Below are positions 37,701 through 48,600 of a stretch of 64,000 bases of DNA, piece by piece. The stretch lies in the NCBI GenBank assembly GCA_020002185.1, contig CM034541.1, forward strand, positions 32,797,852 to 32,861,851. Direction: 5' to 3'. Numbering within the stretch: the first letter of the stretch is position 1; the number at the start of each line of letters is the position of its first letter. This stretch comes from Paraescarpia echinospica. Taxonomy: Eukaryota > Annelida > Polychaeta > Sabellida > Siboglinidae. A program made the position numbers and the translations under genes. The notes under the pieces are model-generated. The model searched no databases. It saw nothing but the letters and a program-made list of their open reading frames with translations, and was not told where the DNA came from.

Positions 37701-40700
37701 CAGTCGTTACACGTGTAACTCTGAACTGAAGGCAATGCGAGAAAGCAATACATGAGCTGGTGTATTCATACACACGTCAAGGGAACAGGGGCATTCAACA
37801 GGTCATGGTTGCATCAAGGTCAAAGAACAAGAACAAGAAAAGTTTTATTTAGACCCCAATTACAATATACGTATAATATCAAATTAACGTAACATGAATA
37901 GGCACATATATTCCTATATACAAATGCAGTGTAATTTCAATTAGGTGGGGTCTGTGACTCCTATTAAGATAATAACAGTTGCTCTCATAGGAACCACAAT
38001 AAAGAAACTCTAGGCGCTTATTGGTCAAGCATCGGGGACATGTCTCGATACGTCAGCCATCGGAAACTTTGAGGTTTCACTAGAATCTCCGACTTTAAAA
38101 ATAAATTCTGAGTAAACCAGAGGCATGATATTGCAGTTGCAAAGGGTTAGACTTTTAGGTGTATAGGCCCACACAACTGTACTTTGTTTTCCTTTAAGTA
38201 TAATGAGATTAACTATTTTACAAAATGACCTCATAGACCCACGTTATATTAACTTAAATATGAGATGAACTGGGAGAATAAGCAAGCCTAGAATGAAGGC
38301 GCTGGGGGAGGAGGTTGGCAAGGAGGAAGCTGCTGGGGGAGGAGGTTGGCAAGGAGGAAGCTGCTGGGGGAGGAGGTTGGCAAGGAGGAAGCTGCTGGGG
38401 AGGCAGGGAAAGTAGCCTGAGCACGGAACAAACGTAAGGGAATGGCTACTGAAGACATATCCTCAGAGTGAAGGGAAGAAAAGGAAGGCTATGAATAAGA
38501 TGTAAAGAATGTGTGGATAAGATGTAAAGAATGTGTGGATAAGATGTAAAGAATGTGTGGATAAGATGTAAAGAATGTGTGAATAAGATGTAAAGAATGT
38601 GTGGATAAGATGTAAAGAATGTGTGGATAAGATGTAAAGAATGTGTGGATAAGATGTAAAGAATGTGTGGATAAGATGTAAAGAATGTGTGGATAAGATG
38701 TAAAGAATGTGTGGACAGGTTGGATGGTTTTGGGAAGACAGCAGGGGCTTAGCCGGAGACCTGTCTGCCTGTCTTCAAGACTGGTAGATGACTGGCCAAG
38801 ATGGGTAATAACAACTGATAATACAGGTTGAACTTAGAGGGGGCCAGCTGGCCACAAGATTAACTAAAAGTTCCAAGTCTAGGGGTCCACATTAATGACT
38901 ATCATTGGTACAACTGGTAGTGAAACAAATCGAATGGATCAGTATTAATTAAACGAATTAACACTGGTTTGTCATAGAAGAAAAAACTAAACTGGCCAAT
39001 GATGGCTGTAATTGATGTGAATGGCTTCCACACAAGCTGTTCACGTGCTAAAAGGCTCACTTTTGATTAATTCAAGACTGGCAAAAATGTACTTCTGGCT
39101 AAGGGCCGGGAAGACAGTGGGAATATATATACAGATGAGGACTGGGGACAGCAGTGCAGGATGATTGACAAAGGAAAACCAAACAAATCAAGGACCAGTA
39201 CTTATTGAGACCAACCTAACCTCAGGGCCAAACTTCAGGGAGAAAGGGGAGGACATTTTAAAATAAAACAGCTGTCAGTGGGGCAAGTAAACCGGTGAGT
39301 TACCTGCCGTGATTGCGCTCTGGAGTGGAATATCAATGGCTATCTCCTTCAGGCTCTGTACATACTTTATCGAGTCAATAATCGGTACAACAAAATTCAG
39401 CCCCTGTGAAAACAAACAGGAAAACAGATACAACAACGCTTATAATCTTATTCTAAATATCGCTGTCAGCAAAATGTATTGAATGCATACCGTAAATCCT
39501 GTATTTGTAGCCGCACCCCTAATTAAAGCTGCACCCCGACTTTAGACCTAACCCCTGACTTTCCTCCGCGCAGTTTGTCACAGGCAAAAACCTTATTTAA
39601 AGCCGCACCTGGACTTTGAGCCATGACCTTTTTAGCCCTGCGTGACATACTTCCGTAGCGCGCACAATTAGGAAAAATTAAGAGGTTCCATAAAGAGAGT
39701 CATAACTTTGCTATTAATTATCATAAATGAATGAATAAGGTATAATTTTATTGGTAAAAGACTTCATTGTAATGCATTGATAATAACTACATCACATTTT
39801 ATATTATCATTGGAATATTACTATACGTGAATGTCGTCAAAATGGAAAACAAAAATAAACAAATTTCACCATGCTACCAGAAAATAACTGGGTAGTTGAA
39901 TGTCCATACATCCAGTGAACGAAATGTAGCCATGCATTTAAGCTATACGGTAAAGCTAGAATTATTAAAATATTTTAAGATGTTTAATTTTTATGCCATT
40001 TTATGTAGAATCATGTATAAAGTCGATGTTATAAATGCATTGAAAAGACAAGAGCTAGTTCAACACAGCTTGTACAGCTGTGTTGACTTCAAAGGTGTTT
40101 GATTGACAGCTAGTAATTACAATGTAATAATTGTCGTCGCCACGCCTCCATGAGAACTGATGTAATCTTGTGGTTTGGCCTATTTCTTCCAGTTCCAGAC
40201 AGTTGACCCAGACATGTGGGATAATAACACTGTATCTTGTATCAGGGGAAGTGCAATTTACTCCAGTGCAAAGGGGCACTTGTAATGGTGTTGTGTTGAC
40301 AATCAGGTGAAGCCTGGCTTCAGCAAAGCTAAGGTGTGAACGTTGTGCTTGGAACTTGGCTCAAAACATCTACACCTGATACCACCAGCAAGCACTGAAC
40401 AAAGCTGACAGTTGTTACAGTTGATGTCTGCTGGTGTGGGACAGTTGCTAAGAACGCCGGATGCCATCATATTCAAAATTTCAAAGATTTTTGTGCGCGG
40501 CCACGATCCGCGATGCTGACGGCCTAGACACGGATACGAGGGACGACGTTCCAGGCAGCGTTTTTTTTATAGCGACAATGACAGTGACTTTGGAGGATTT
40601 TAGTTGTGAGATGGATGATGCCATCATATTTGAAGATGTTTGCCCAGTGCGCGCGGCACGGATAAATGGAATGACACCGCCGGAACGGCATGGCATTCTT

Positions 40701-42479
40701 CAACGGTGACGATGAAAGTGATTTCGATGACGATGGATTTTAATGTTTTCACATGTTTTGATCTTTGTTTCTGAACACTTTTATGGACACAGATTTTTAT
40801 GTTATGTAATTATTTTTTGCACCAGTGGCAGTTGTAATAAAATGTTTTATTGATACATCTGACTTCGTTTTATCAGTAAGTTTTTTACTTATTATAAACG
40901 TTACTACTGACAACCCAATGAGCTAATTTTCACAATATTTTCGGCAAATTACTGTATTTAAAGCTGAACCCCAACTTTGCCGTCATCGTTATCATTTCGG
41001 CTACACACTACTGTAATTAAAGCCACGGCTACAAATACATGATTTACGGTAGTAGCAAAATTGTTTGCTAGTTATATTACCAGTACTTGCACATTTAGGA
41101 AACATTGTCAAGCAGTGCAATGACAACAAAATCACTTAATGGAAATCCACAGTATCTAGGACACCGGGGTACAATCCTCCTGATGTCATTCACAATTTAC
41201 TGATAGTTGAGATCATTGAAATATTATTTTAAAGGATTTGTTAAAAACTATGACATTTAGTAAAATTGAGAAAACCAACTAAAAACTTTACAGAGGTTCA
41301 CAACCTGTATGAAAAGAGTGCCAAAATACTATAATTTTATCAAGACTGTACAACACTATTTGAATAAACTGTTAGAACATTTAGTCCCATATATATGAAA
41401 TAGATGCGAATTTTTTTACTAATTGATTTTAAAATGTTGGAGGTGTAATTGTAGTTAAAAGTAATTATAACTGATTTGATTTTGTATAACTGAATCCAGT
41501 CCAGACTGTATCAGTAAACAAAGAATGTGTTATAAACTTCCTGCAACGATTAAAACAGGATGCGCAACACTTACAGGGCTGAGAACTTTCTGAAACTTGC
41601 CAAATCTCTCAACAATCCACGCCTCCTGCTGAGGCACAAATAGTATGATTGTGTTGAACGGAAGTGACGTCCGGTATCTCACTTGTTGCTGGGCTACTTG
41701 TGATATCCGCTGAAACAACACGTGTGGTACATCTGACACTGCACACAGGCCACTCAACCTCATGTTAGACTTAGTCTTAGAGACACTAGTTTGGGACTTA
41801 CAGACATTAGTTTAATGCTCCCGTACTGACCATGTATCAATAGTGCATGTAGGTAACACAGTGTTAGGAATGTCTCTTTTTTTTCACAAAAAGATTTTGG
41901 GCATTTTATAATTATAGGTACTTTACTCAAGACAAAACAACAATTTGGACAACACCGATTTAAAAAATAAGATGTGTTATAGGCAACTTAGACATTAAAA
42001 AATATATACAGCTAGGCTCTGTCTTATGGAAGAGTTTTTTCACGTTTTTGCCAAAACGGCGTATTATACTAGGTGGCACGGAATTGGCTCCCACCAAGCA
42101 CCAGTATACATCAACAGCGTAACGCGTACGTGCTGTCACTGTGTCAGCAAAGTTAACATTGTATGATTGTTATTGCCCCGCTTCTGAATGTGGTTATCAA
42201 CATTTGACGTTGGAGATATTATATTCTGAACGATATAAATTCGTTATTTACGATGCCCTGGCAGAATATCAATGTCATGTTTAATAAGCTATACCTAGCA
42301 TTTGATGCAACACTTGTATTAAGTTCACGTAATATCGCCCAAACATGTGACACATTCTCGTCAAATTACTGCTGTTCTAGTCTATCGGATACGTTAGTGC
42401 GTTTAAGAGTATTATGAAAAGCAGACTGTTTAGTATGTCTAACCTGAAAAGTCCGTATATTTGGCTGAAGTCGTAACAT
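28769..42479 (-). CDS. STOML2: STOML2 (stomatin-like protein 2, mitochondrial)
   Basis: Ten coding exons on the minus strand: 42444-42479, 41575-41709, 39304-39403, 37366-37424, 36648-36780, 33615-33671, 33060-33152, 30445-30623, 29399-29527, 28769-28978. All have GT-AG borders and consistent phase and sum to 1131 nt (376 aa plus stop; human has 356 aa). The N-terminus MLRLQPNIRTFQRISQ is basic and amphipathic, as expected for a mitochondrial presequence. Then follow NTIILFVPQQEAWIVERFGK and the SPFH domain (about residues 45-190: GLNFVVPIIDSIKYVQSLKE, IDGVLYLRVFDPY, QLAQTTMRSEIGK), a helical segment MQMQVEADRRKRATILESEG and INVAEGQRKARILASEA (about 195-265), and the conserved AEKYIAAFGNLAKESNTILLP near 285. 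STOML2 scaffolds cardiolipin-rich domains of the inner membrane with prohibitins and YME1L/PARL. Introns are large and filled with transposons; exon 7 ends only 12 bp from one. It is head-to-head with DNAAF4. Confidence 0.96.
29693..29934 (-). mobile_element. tRNA-derived SINE (minus copy) in STOML2 intron 8
   Basis: It is the reverse complement of the SINE family at 45.4, 54.0 and 57.9 kb: CAGTCCTTAGAACTGTTC, ATCTGTTCAATCGAACACTG and TCCACCACTGTCAATAGCCA are present. The tRNA-like head is damaged (CTCTCGACTGAGAG remains, box B is lost). Confidence 0.8.
30079..30367. repeat. Near-perfect foldback element (~290 bp hairpin) in STOML2 intron 8
   Basis: Left arm 30079-30223 and right arm 30238-30367 are inverted copies with a loop of about 14 bp. 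Paired blocks include CAGATTCTGCCGGAATAATC with its inverse at 30249-30268, GCACTGATATCATGTGAC with 30277-30294, and AAATAAACTTACTTTGG with 30339-30355. Identity looks about 85-90 percent by eye. It is a foldback MITE; transcribed in STOML2 pre-mRNA it would form a long double-stranded stem. Confidence 0.85.
31008..31140. repeat. TAATAGTAAT-rich subterminal-type repeats
   Basis: CAGGCCTGGGGTAATAGTAA begins a stretch with eight or more TAATAG/TAATAGTAA words in both orientations. CAGG...GGTAAT followed by such words is typical of one end of ZBED-type hAT elements. The other end is not identified. Confidence 0.4.
32326..33048. mobile_element. hAT-type MITE, copy 1, split by a LINE, next to STOML2 exon 7
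   Basis: The ends CAAGGGTTTAGCCAGAG (left) and the inverse of CAGGCCCTCAGCGAGAAATA (right) are degenerate terminal inverted repeats. Flanking 8-mers TGTAGACA (32318-32325) and CGTAGACA (33049-33056) fit an 8-bp hAT target duplication with one mismatch. After removing the inserted LINE, the ~354 bp body aligns from end to end with copy 2 at 38742-39109 (shared words GACTGGCCAAGA, GAGGGGGCCAGCTGG, GATCAGTATTAATTAAA, AAAACTAAACTGGC, GATTAATTCAAGACTGGCAA). It codes for nothing. Confidence 0.85.
32541..32897 (+). mobile_element. 5'-truncated LINE insertion with 12-bp target duplication
   Basis: The insert encodes the extreme C-terminus of a LINE: RRRWRWIGHLLRMQT, TPEGKRKRGRPKTTWRRTVE, ELREMNQSWGSVQ and RQRWRNFVTALNATGH-like residues, with three frameshifts. 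It is bounded by an exact direct repeat TAAATGGCTCGA at 32529-32540 and 32898-32909 and ends in a GTAGTAAG tail. It sits inside the hAT-type MITE copy 1 and therefore arrived later. Confidence 0.93.
34016..36371. mobile_element. TTAA-flanked DNA transposon (Kolobok/Mutator-like), in STOML2 intron 5
   Basis: TTAA at 34016-34019 and 36368-36371 flanks inverted ends GGGGACACGATCTCCTCAAA (left) and, read inward from the right, GGGGACACGCTCTCCTAAAA. That is 18 of 20 identical. A TTAA target and GGGG ends match the Kolobok superfamily (also piggyBac by target, not by ends). Inside is a minus-strand transposase N-terminal remnant (34847-35842). The element is 2.35 kb, too short for a full transposase, so it is internally deleted. 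Confidence 0.85.
34847..35842 (-). pseudogene. Transposase N-terminal remnant (Mutator-like domain protein)
   Basis: Two minus-strand open blocks. 35842-35690 starts MSGRHGKAKQQFGMKPMSRR and is basic. 35203-34847 begins right after an acceptor-like CATGCAG with VDSEMEPPQPST and contains LVNGLACLECSESTLKIRAI and YCTTCGAVLNSTLSSDRIDE. The paired CxxC motifs (CLEC, CTTC) and this wording match the N-terminus of the 'Mutator-like transposase domain' proteins widespread in invertebrates. After the stop at 34847 the same frame continues ILLAAVMVLKYMLCGF, which resembles the next conserved helix, so that stop is probably a mutation. The catalytic domain is absent. The splice donor of block 1 could not be fixed. 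Confidence 0.65.
37147..37275 (-). mobile_element. tRNA-derived SINE fragment (minus) in STOML2 intron 4
   Basis: CTATTTGTACACAAATACCT, CCACTGTTAATAGCCAGGTA and GAGCTGGAGCAATGTAGAGT match the central and 5' parts of the SINE family found in full at 45.4 kb. The 3' part is missing. Confidence 0.7.
38298..38408. repeat. G-rich 31-bp tandem repeat, ~3.5 copies
   Basis: GCTGGGGGAGGAGGTTGGCA followed by AGGAGGAA repeats every 31 bp. Runs of G on the plus strand give local G-quadruplex potential. Located in STOML2 intron 3. Confidence 0.95.
38493..38714. repeat. 22-bp tandem repeat, ten copies
   Basis: GATAAGATGTAAAGAATGTG followed by TG is repeated ten times with almost no divergence (one GAATAAG variant near 38581), indicating recent expansion. 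Located in STOML2 intron 3, directly before hAT-type MITE copy 2. Confidence 0.97.
38742..39109. mobile_element. hAT-type MITE, copy 2, in STOML2 intron 3
   Basis: It starts CAGGGGCTTAGCCGGAG and ends, read inward from the right, CCGGCCCTTAGCCAGAAG. An exact 8-bp direct repeat GAAGACAG flanks it (38734-38741 and 39110-39117). This is the uninterrupted copy and gives the family length of about 368 bp. No coding content. Confidence 0.9.
39490..41049. mobile_element. TA-flanked pogo/Tc1-like element, in STOML2 intron 2
   Basis: TA dinucleotides at 39488-39489 and 41050-41051 flank 24-bp inverted ends starting CCGTAAATC (one mismatch). ATTTAAAGCYGCACC-like subterminal repeats follow in both halves. 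The TACCGTA... end with 'GCCGCACC' repeats recalls pogo/Tigger-type elements. The interior has a plus-strand frame at 40461-40709 and an acidic tail NGDDESDFDDDGF before a stop at 40740, as pogo transposases often end, but no DDE domain is visible. Probably an internally deleted fossil. Confidence 0.75.
40461..40742 (+). pseudogene. Possible transposase C-terminal remnant
   Basis: An 82-codon frame with EDFSCEMDDAIIFEDV and INGMTPPERHGILQR stops, then a shifted frame ends in an acidic run (DDESDFDDDGF). Position inside a TA-flanked element and the acidic end are the only support. No catalytic motif is seen. Confidence 0.3.
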
Positions 42480-42674
42480 TCTGAAATGCCGGATATCTTG
42501 AATGAATTACACGCTACCCTGAACGTTTGATCCGACCTTGTGAAGAGCTAACGATTTTCATTGGCTGACAGAATTTACCAGCTGTCACGTGGGGGCAACC
42601 CGACTTGTTGTGACGCTTTGGCACATGTTTTTCTAGATTTGTATTACTGTGTTCGCAATTTTAAAGGCTCCAGG
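42480..42674. promoter_or_regulatory. Bidirectional STOML2/DNAAF4 promoter
   Basis: Only 195 bp separate the STOML2 ATG (minus) and the DNAAF4 ATG (plus), so both 5' UTRs and promoters must overlap here or the 5' ends must be very short. Visible motifs: an inverted CCAAT box (ATTGGCTG at 42560), an E-box CACGTG at 42586, and GTCACGTGGGGGCAAC at 42584-42599, which resembles an RFX X-box (right half-site GGCAAC perfect, left GTCACG one mismatch, spacer one longer than usual). X-boxes drive ciliary genes, which would suit DNAAF4. No TATA box. Confidence 0.7.
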
Positions 42675-45600
42675 ATGCCTATTCTAGTTAAGGATTACAC
42701 GTGGGAACAAACTGACAAAATGTTGTACATAACAGTTCCACTTAAAGGAGTTAAACCTCAAAAGGTTGATTTATTTTCAACTGAAGAATACCTGAAGGTA
42801 CACATTTTCAGTTATTATCGCTCATCTTCTTACACTGAAATAAAGGTAATGTTTTACTTAAATGGCCCAAACACGGTTCATCCTACTGACCCTAAAATTT
42901 CAACAAGCTTGTGCTGATTCCCATCCAAACTTCAAAGCAGCAAGCTCGAGTTTTATACATTATCACACTGCACTGGCACATCACTGCAGAAATCTGATAT
43001 ATAAATCTCAATGTTTTTTGTTATTACCTATGCATCATTGCATGGCCGCATTTTTTCTCCGATCCGACTGTATATTACCCTTCGACTTCCTATAATTACC
43101 CTTCATGTAGATTTAGGCACTTGTGTACAATCCGGACCCACCTCGATTTCGCTGTTATAACTTGAGTTTTGCCTAACTTTCATACATCAGATCGTTAGTT
43201 CCATCATTCAAAATCATCACAGGCATATATATATTATGAAAATATTGTGTCTTAGCACACTTTTGAAGCCTAAATAGTGACCCGGTTTGCCCTAGTCTGC
43301 ACCGCTGTGACCGTGCGTTACCGGCATATGTTGATGCAAACAAAATTTTTGCCTATAAATGCGCTAACAAGCAATATTCTTAAACGTAAATATGCCTGGG
43401 ATAATGTTGAATAATGGAACTAATGCACTGAGGTATCAAAGTTAGGCAAAACTCAAGTTATAAAGGCAAAATCGAGGTGGGTCCGGATTCTACACAAGTG
43501 CCTAGATTTACTTTGGAACATTCATAAAAATGCACATATTATTCACAGCCATAGGCATAGCTAGCATAAAACAACTGGTGAGCAGTAAAAATACAGTGAA
43601 GCATAGAAAATGTTGAAAATGTACTCCCTCTTGGTGCAATCTAACATATTTTCACGAGAATTTCGCCCATAGCTCAAGCATTGTTTCAGTGTCAGTCGCA
43701 TGCTGCATGGGATTGAAAAAATACACGAAAAGTAATAATTTATATCAAATAACAATACATTTATAAAAATTTACAGCTGTGAATCATAGTAATACAGGTG
43801 TATACAGAATATCGGTCTAACAGTTACATCCGTCTGAAACTGTTTTGCAACATCACTTCCTCTCGCTGCTGCGTGCAGTGATTTGCCAATTGGCTTTACA
43901 CAAATAAACTCTTCAGGGGTGGGAAGATAGTCTGATTTTCTATGGACATGTAACATTCCAAGGCAGTTAAGCCGTCTTTCTGTGACTGTTGACCGACTCC
44001 ACCACTTGAAGCATCACAGGACAGAAAATGTCCGCTCGCAAGCAATGCTTCCGACTGGTGTAGCGAGGAAAATGTTTATGATCTTGCTGATGACAGCAAA
44101 TGTTTGACCACACGCCAAAATCAGTTCACATGAAAATTATGGTCATGGATCTTGAGAGTCTTCGTACCTCTTTTGCCACTTTGCGATTTCCACAGGAAGC
44201 TCATTTTTTCTTGAGCTGCAGTGAGTCCATGGTGGTCACTCAAAAATGGTTTATTCAACTCATTAAGGATGTGATCAATAAATTGGTAAAATATACTGAT
44301 GCGATAGTGGTCACCTGTAGATTGATCCGTGTCTCTACTCTCCAGCATTGGCACGATGGCACTGAAGCTGTCCCGTTCTGGGTTTACGAATCTCAATACA
44401 TGTAGAGTTTACCACCAGCCAAACACAGTGCCATATATCATCCCATCTGGATGGGATGGTCTTGCCAGATGCATTTACTTGCCAAAGAAATGTCCTCGTA
44501 TTTATCGCCCAGATTGCATTGTTTGGCTTGGCGGTTCTTGGTCACAGACCCAAGAAAACAGCACCTTCTGGGTCACCACTAGAAACATGATGAATTGTGA
44601 ATCTTCTGTAAGACGGCCGTACGCGGCTGCATCACTTCTTGCGTCACCAGTACTGGCTCGTTCGATGCCGTCCAGCACATTCACTATCAGGGGCAGAACT
44701 AACAGGAAAAAATTGCCCTTTTCAGAAAAGGTGCCCTTTTTCATATTGGGAATAGACCACTTAAAATATCATAGTCACGCATAACTTGACCATGGTCAAA
44801 TGCATTTGACCACGGTCATGTGTACCTTGCCAGTGTTTAATGGTCAACCATGAACTGCCATAGTTGAACATCAAATATCATGCCATGGTGAGTCTGGTTG
44901 AACATGGTCATCATTTTGCTTTGGGGGAACCAATTCCACCTGAAAAAAGTTTGTCCTGACAATTTGATAATGTTTAGTTAATCTAATGATGTTGATGTAT
45001 TTCTCTGTTCATAGGTACACTATCCGCCCTATCTGTTCGAGTGCTTCCTCTTCGCACCTGTATATGACAGGAAGAGTGCAGCAGAGATTGGAAACGGTGT
45101 TGTATTGTTCAAGTTAGAGAAAGAGGAACCACAAATATGGGAACTGCTACACAATCCGGATGCAGGTAAATGTTTGTGAAGATGGTACAGGCATGATGGT
45201 AAGGTGTACAGGTGTGTAATAAGAACCTTAGTTATAACTATAATATAAAGTATAATCCAACGAAAAGCTCTTCAGTAGTGTTTATAATTGACCCGAAATG
45301 TTAAATATAAATAAAAATAACACAGATAAAATGTTGCCGTGGCTTGACTAATTTCCTAAATAAAACAGAAATAGGCAGCCTAAACCACACATAGTGTACA
45401 ACAGCATACAACGTCTGTATGTGAGTGGAGCACAGTGGTGCAGTGGCTACAGCTTCGGACTCTCGACCGAGAGAACCCGGGTTCGAATCCTGTGCAGCGG
45501 TGTCGAACCTTGAGCAAGTTCGTTCACTCTACATTGGTCCAGTCCACTCAGCTGTATGAATGAGTATCTAGCTATAGATAGTGGTGAACATTTGTGTACG

Positions 45601-48600
45601 AATACTCTTTGCGCATTAATTGCAGCGTGGCCGGATGCTTCCCAGAGAAGTTGAGATGGTTTTTGATTAAACAGGTCTGCCATGGAGTAACGTGTAAAGC
45701 ACTTTGAGCAGTCCTGAGGACTGGATACTGTTCTATATAAAAATTTACTTTACTTTATATGAATTGGGAACACTGGCACTGACAGAGAGGCAGGAGGAGA
45801 CCCAATGGATAACAGAGCACTACTATGTCTGAACAGAGGATATATACCAAATGACATGAGAATAGAAATGGGAGATGGGAGGAAAGAAATTGACACAAAG
45901 AAACAACTGAAAATGAAAGCAATTGAGAGCAGACTGCTCATTTTTGGCATGTGTGTAAAATACACCTGTGCGACTTAATACCCGATTCACTGTAGCAGGT
46001 CACACACAAACACACACGCACACACACTCACTCACACACAGTCACACACACACACACATACACACTCACACACACGCTCGCATGCACGCACGTTCGCTCA
46101 CTCGTTCACTCACATACAGTCGCACACACACACACACACACAGTCACACAGTCACACACAAACACTCACACACACTCACACACACACACCCAAGCACGCT
46201 CACTCACTCACACTCATACACACTCATACACACTCACACACGCTCGCTCACTCATACACACTCACACACGCACGCTCGCTCACTCACACTCATACACACT
46301 CACACACACACACATATTCTACAAAAAAATCGTGCTGTATCAAACTGGACATAGTTCCGAGTACAGTGTAGATGGTAAGTTGTTATTTGCCCCTGTAGAG
46401 AGCCGAGAGAGACAGAGGGAGCTACGAGATGCGGCGGTGGCAAGGTCACAGCAGAGGTCAAAGGAAGAGCAGGAGGAGAAAGCATCAAAGAAACAGGAAC
46501 TCGGTCGCTTCGGAGTCAAACAACAGATGGACGTGAGTGTTCATTAGTACCATGCTTTATATTCTTACTTACAATCTCATGTCATGAATGTATTTAACGT
46601 GGATAAATTATTAGTATTCTTCATCAGTCACAATTATTTGTCGAGGCAATACCCTTTTTTTAATATATCATATGTATTTTATTATTATTATTATATATAC
46701 ATACATGTATGCTTTTTATTGTATTATTATTATTTTGCTACATATATTTCAGTATTATATTCCCTGATGTAATGTATTTCTATTTTTACTATTTGTAAAC
46801 ATACTATTTTGGTTATCTAATCTTGAACATTCAATCCTATGTAACTTTATATGTTTGCTAATTCAAATAAATCATATGCAGAACGATTTACATACTAGAG
46901 TAAGATTTAAGAACATATCGTCAGCACAAAGTATTTGTACACGAACTTAATTGTAATAATTAAAAGGCCTCATTTAGAATTTGAGTCCCTCATGTTGGAC
47001 ATTTGATTTATAACTCGCAGTTGGAGGATGCCAACCGGGAACGTATTGAAGCTTTGAAGGAGCATGAACGAAGACTGGCAACTGAGGAATTGGACAGATG
47101 GAAGGAGCAACAGAAACTAATGGCAGAGAAGGTATGACGATAATCCTGGGCATGAACAGTTCCTAACAATAATATACCTGAACTGCATGACATTGCTATT
47201 TTTTCCTGCTATAGGGGACCATAACATTCCAATGGCTGAAATTCAATTAACCACTAAGACAACCAGCTTCAAAAAGCCAATTGCAATAACACACAAATTC
47301 CTTTGAATCATGTGAAAAACACCAGTGAAAGAACAAATCATGATGTACACTGTACTAACACTCTAAATTTAGCATATTGTTGTCAGATTGTTTACCAATT
47401 CAAAGTCAGATTGTGTAAGGAATGATGCAACTTATACAGAGTTGCATCAAATGCAATAACACAAGTTTGAAAGTGCGCTCTCATCTCGCCCTTCATGGTA
47501 GTGGTTCATATATGTCTAAAAGCTTCAATTACATCTTGTTCAAACTCAAACTTGATGCCATGAAGTTCTGTAGTATGAAGTCTAACCACTTTTGTGATAT
47601 CATTGAAGACCACTACCAGGAGGGGCTAGACGAGCAACTGACACGCAAAGTGTCATTAACAAAAGATGCGTTAGAGATATATATATCAAGGATATACACA
47701 TCTCAAGCTTTGTGCTAAATAATGAAATATTGCCCAGAGTTAATAAATGTAAATATCTTGGACATGTTCTCACTAAAGATCTCAATGATGATGATGATAT
47801 GGCTAGGCAGTATAAGAGAATTTATTCTCAGGGTAATGCTTTGATTCGAAAATTCTGTGTGTACTGAAGATGTGAAATGTACATTGTTCAAATTGTACTG
47901 TACTTAGTTATGTACATGTCAGATATGGTGTCATTATAAATCTGAATCAGTTAGAAAATTATGTGTAGCATACAGTAATGTGTTCAGATTATTGTGCACT
48001 GAACCGAGGAATTGTAGTGCCGGGTATATGGTTGTGTCACGGGGTTTACCTTCGTGCAAAATGCTGATGAGGAAAAAAGTGTATAGTTTTATGATATATT
48101 TAGCTAAGTCGGGCAGTGCAATATTACAAAGTATTATGAATAGTGATGCACTATACACATCACCACCGGGTCGTCACTGGAGAAATATGCTTATAATTCC
48201 CAGTCATTATAGTCTTGTCTTTTATATAGATGTAATATCCCTGAATAACGTTATTGTATTGAATATAACATTATATTGTTTTTATCAAATTGTACAATTT
48301 TTAGTATGAATAAATATATTATTATTAACAATGCCTCGTTATCTACCAGACAGAGTATCTTCTTATACCAATGAAATATTTGTAGTTACATTCTCCATAA
48401 TGTGATTGTGTCTATAGATAAAGTAGTCATCCTTTCAGTCAAAGGGAAAAAATATTCACACATTTCGAAGAATGACTATTATTCAGGTACAGGGCTGTAT
48501 ACTACTCCTTGCTGGACATGAAATAAGGCAGTAGTAATTAAACATAATTGGCTTTGTTTGAACTCTTTCATTATCACTATTTACCAGGGCCTCACCCAGG

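Noticed and set aside
42561..42674. Upstream in-frame extension of DNAAF4 from a TTG at 42561
   Set aside because: No ATG in that extension; the conserved N-terminus starts at ATG 42675.
44690..44715. CAGGGGCAGAACTAACAGG as the end of another hAT element
   Set aside because: It resembles a hAT terminus, but no partner end or 8-bp duplication was found nearby.
45440..45500. tRNA gene suggested by boxes A and B
   Set aside because: The same head with a conserved ~250 bp body occurs at several places, and the acceptor stem is not formed; it is a SINE head.
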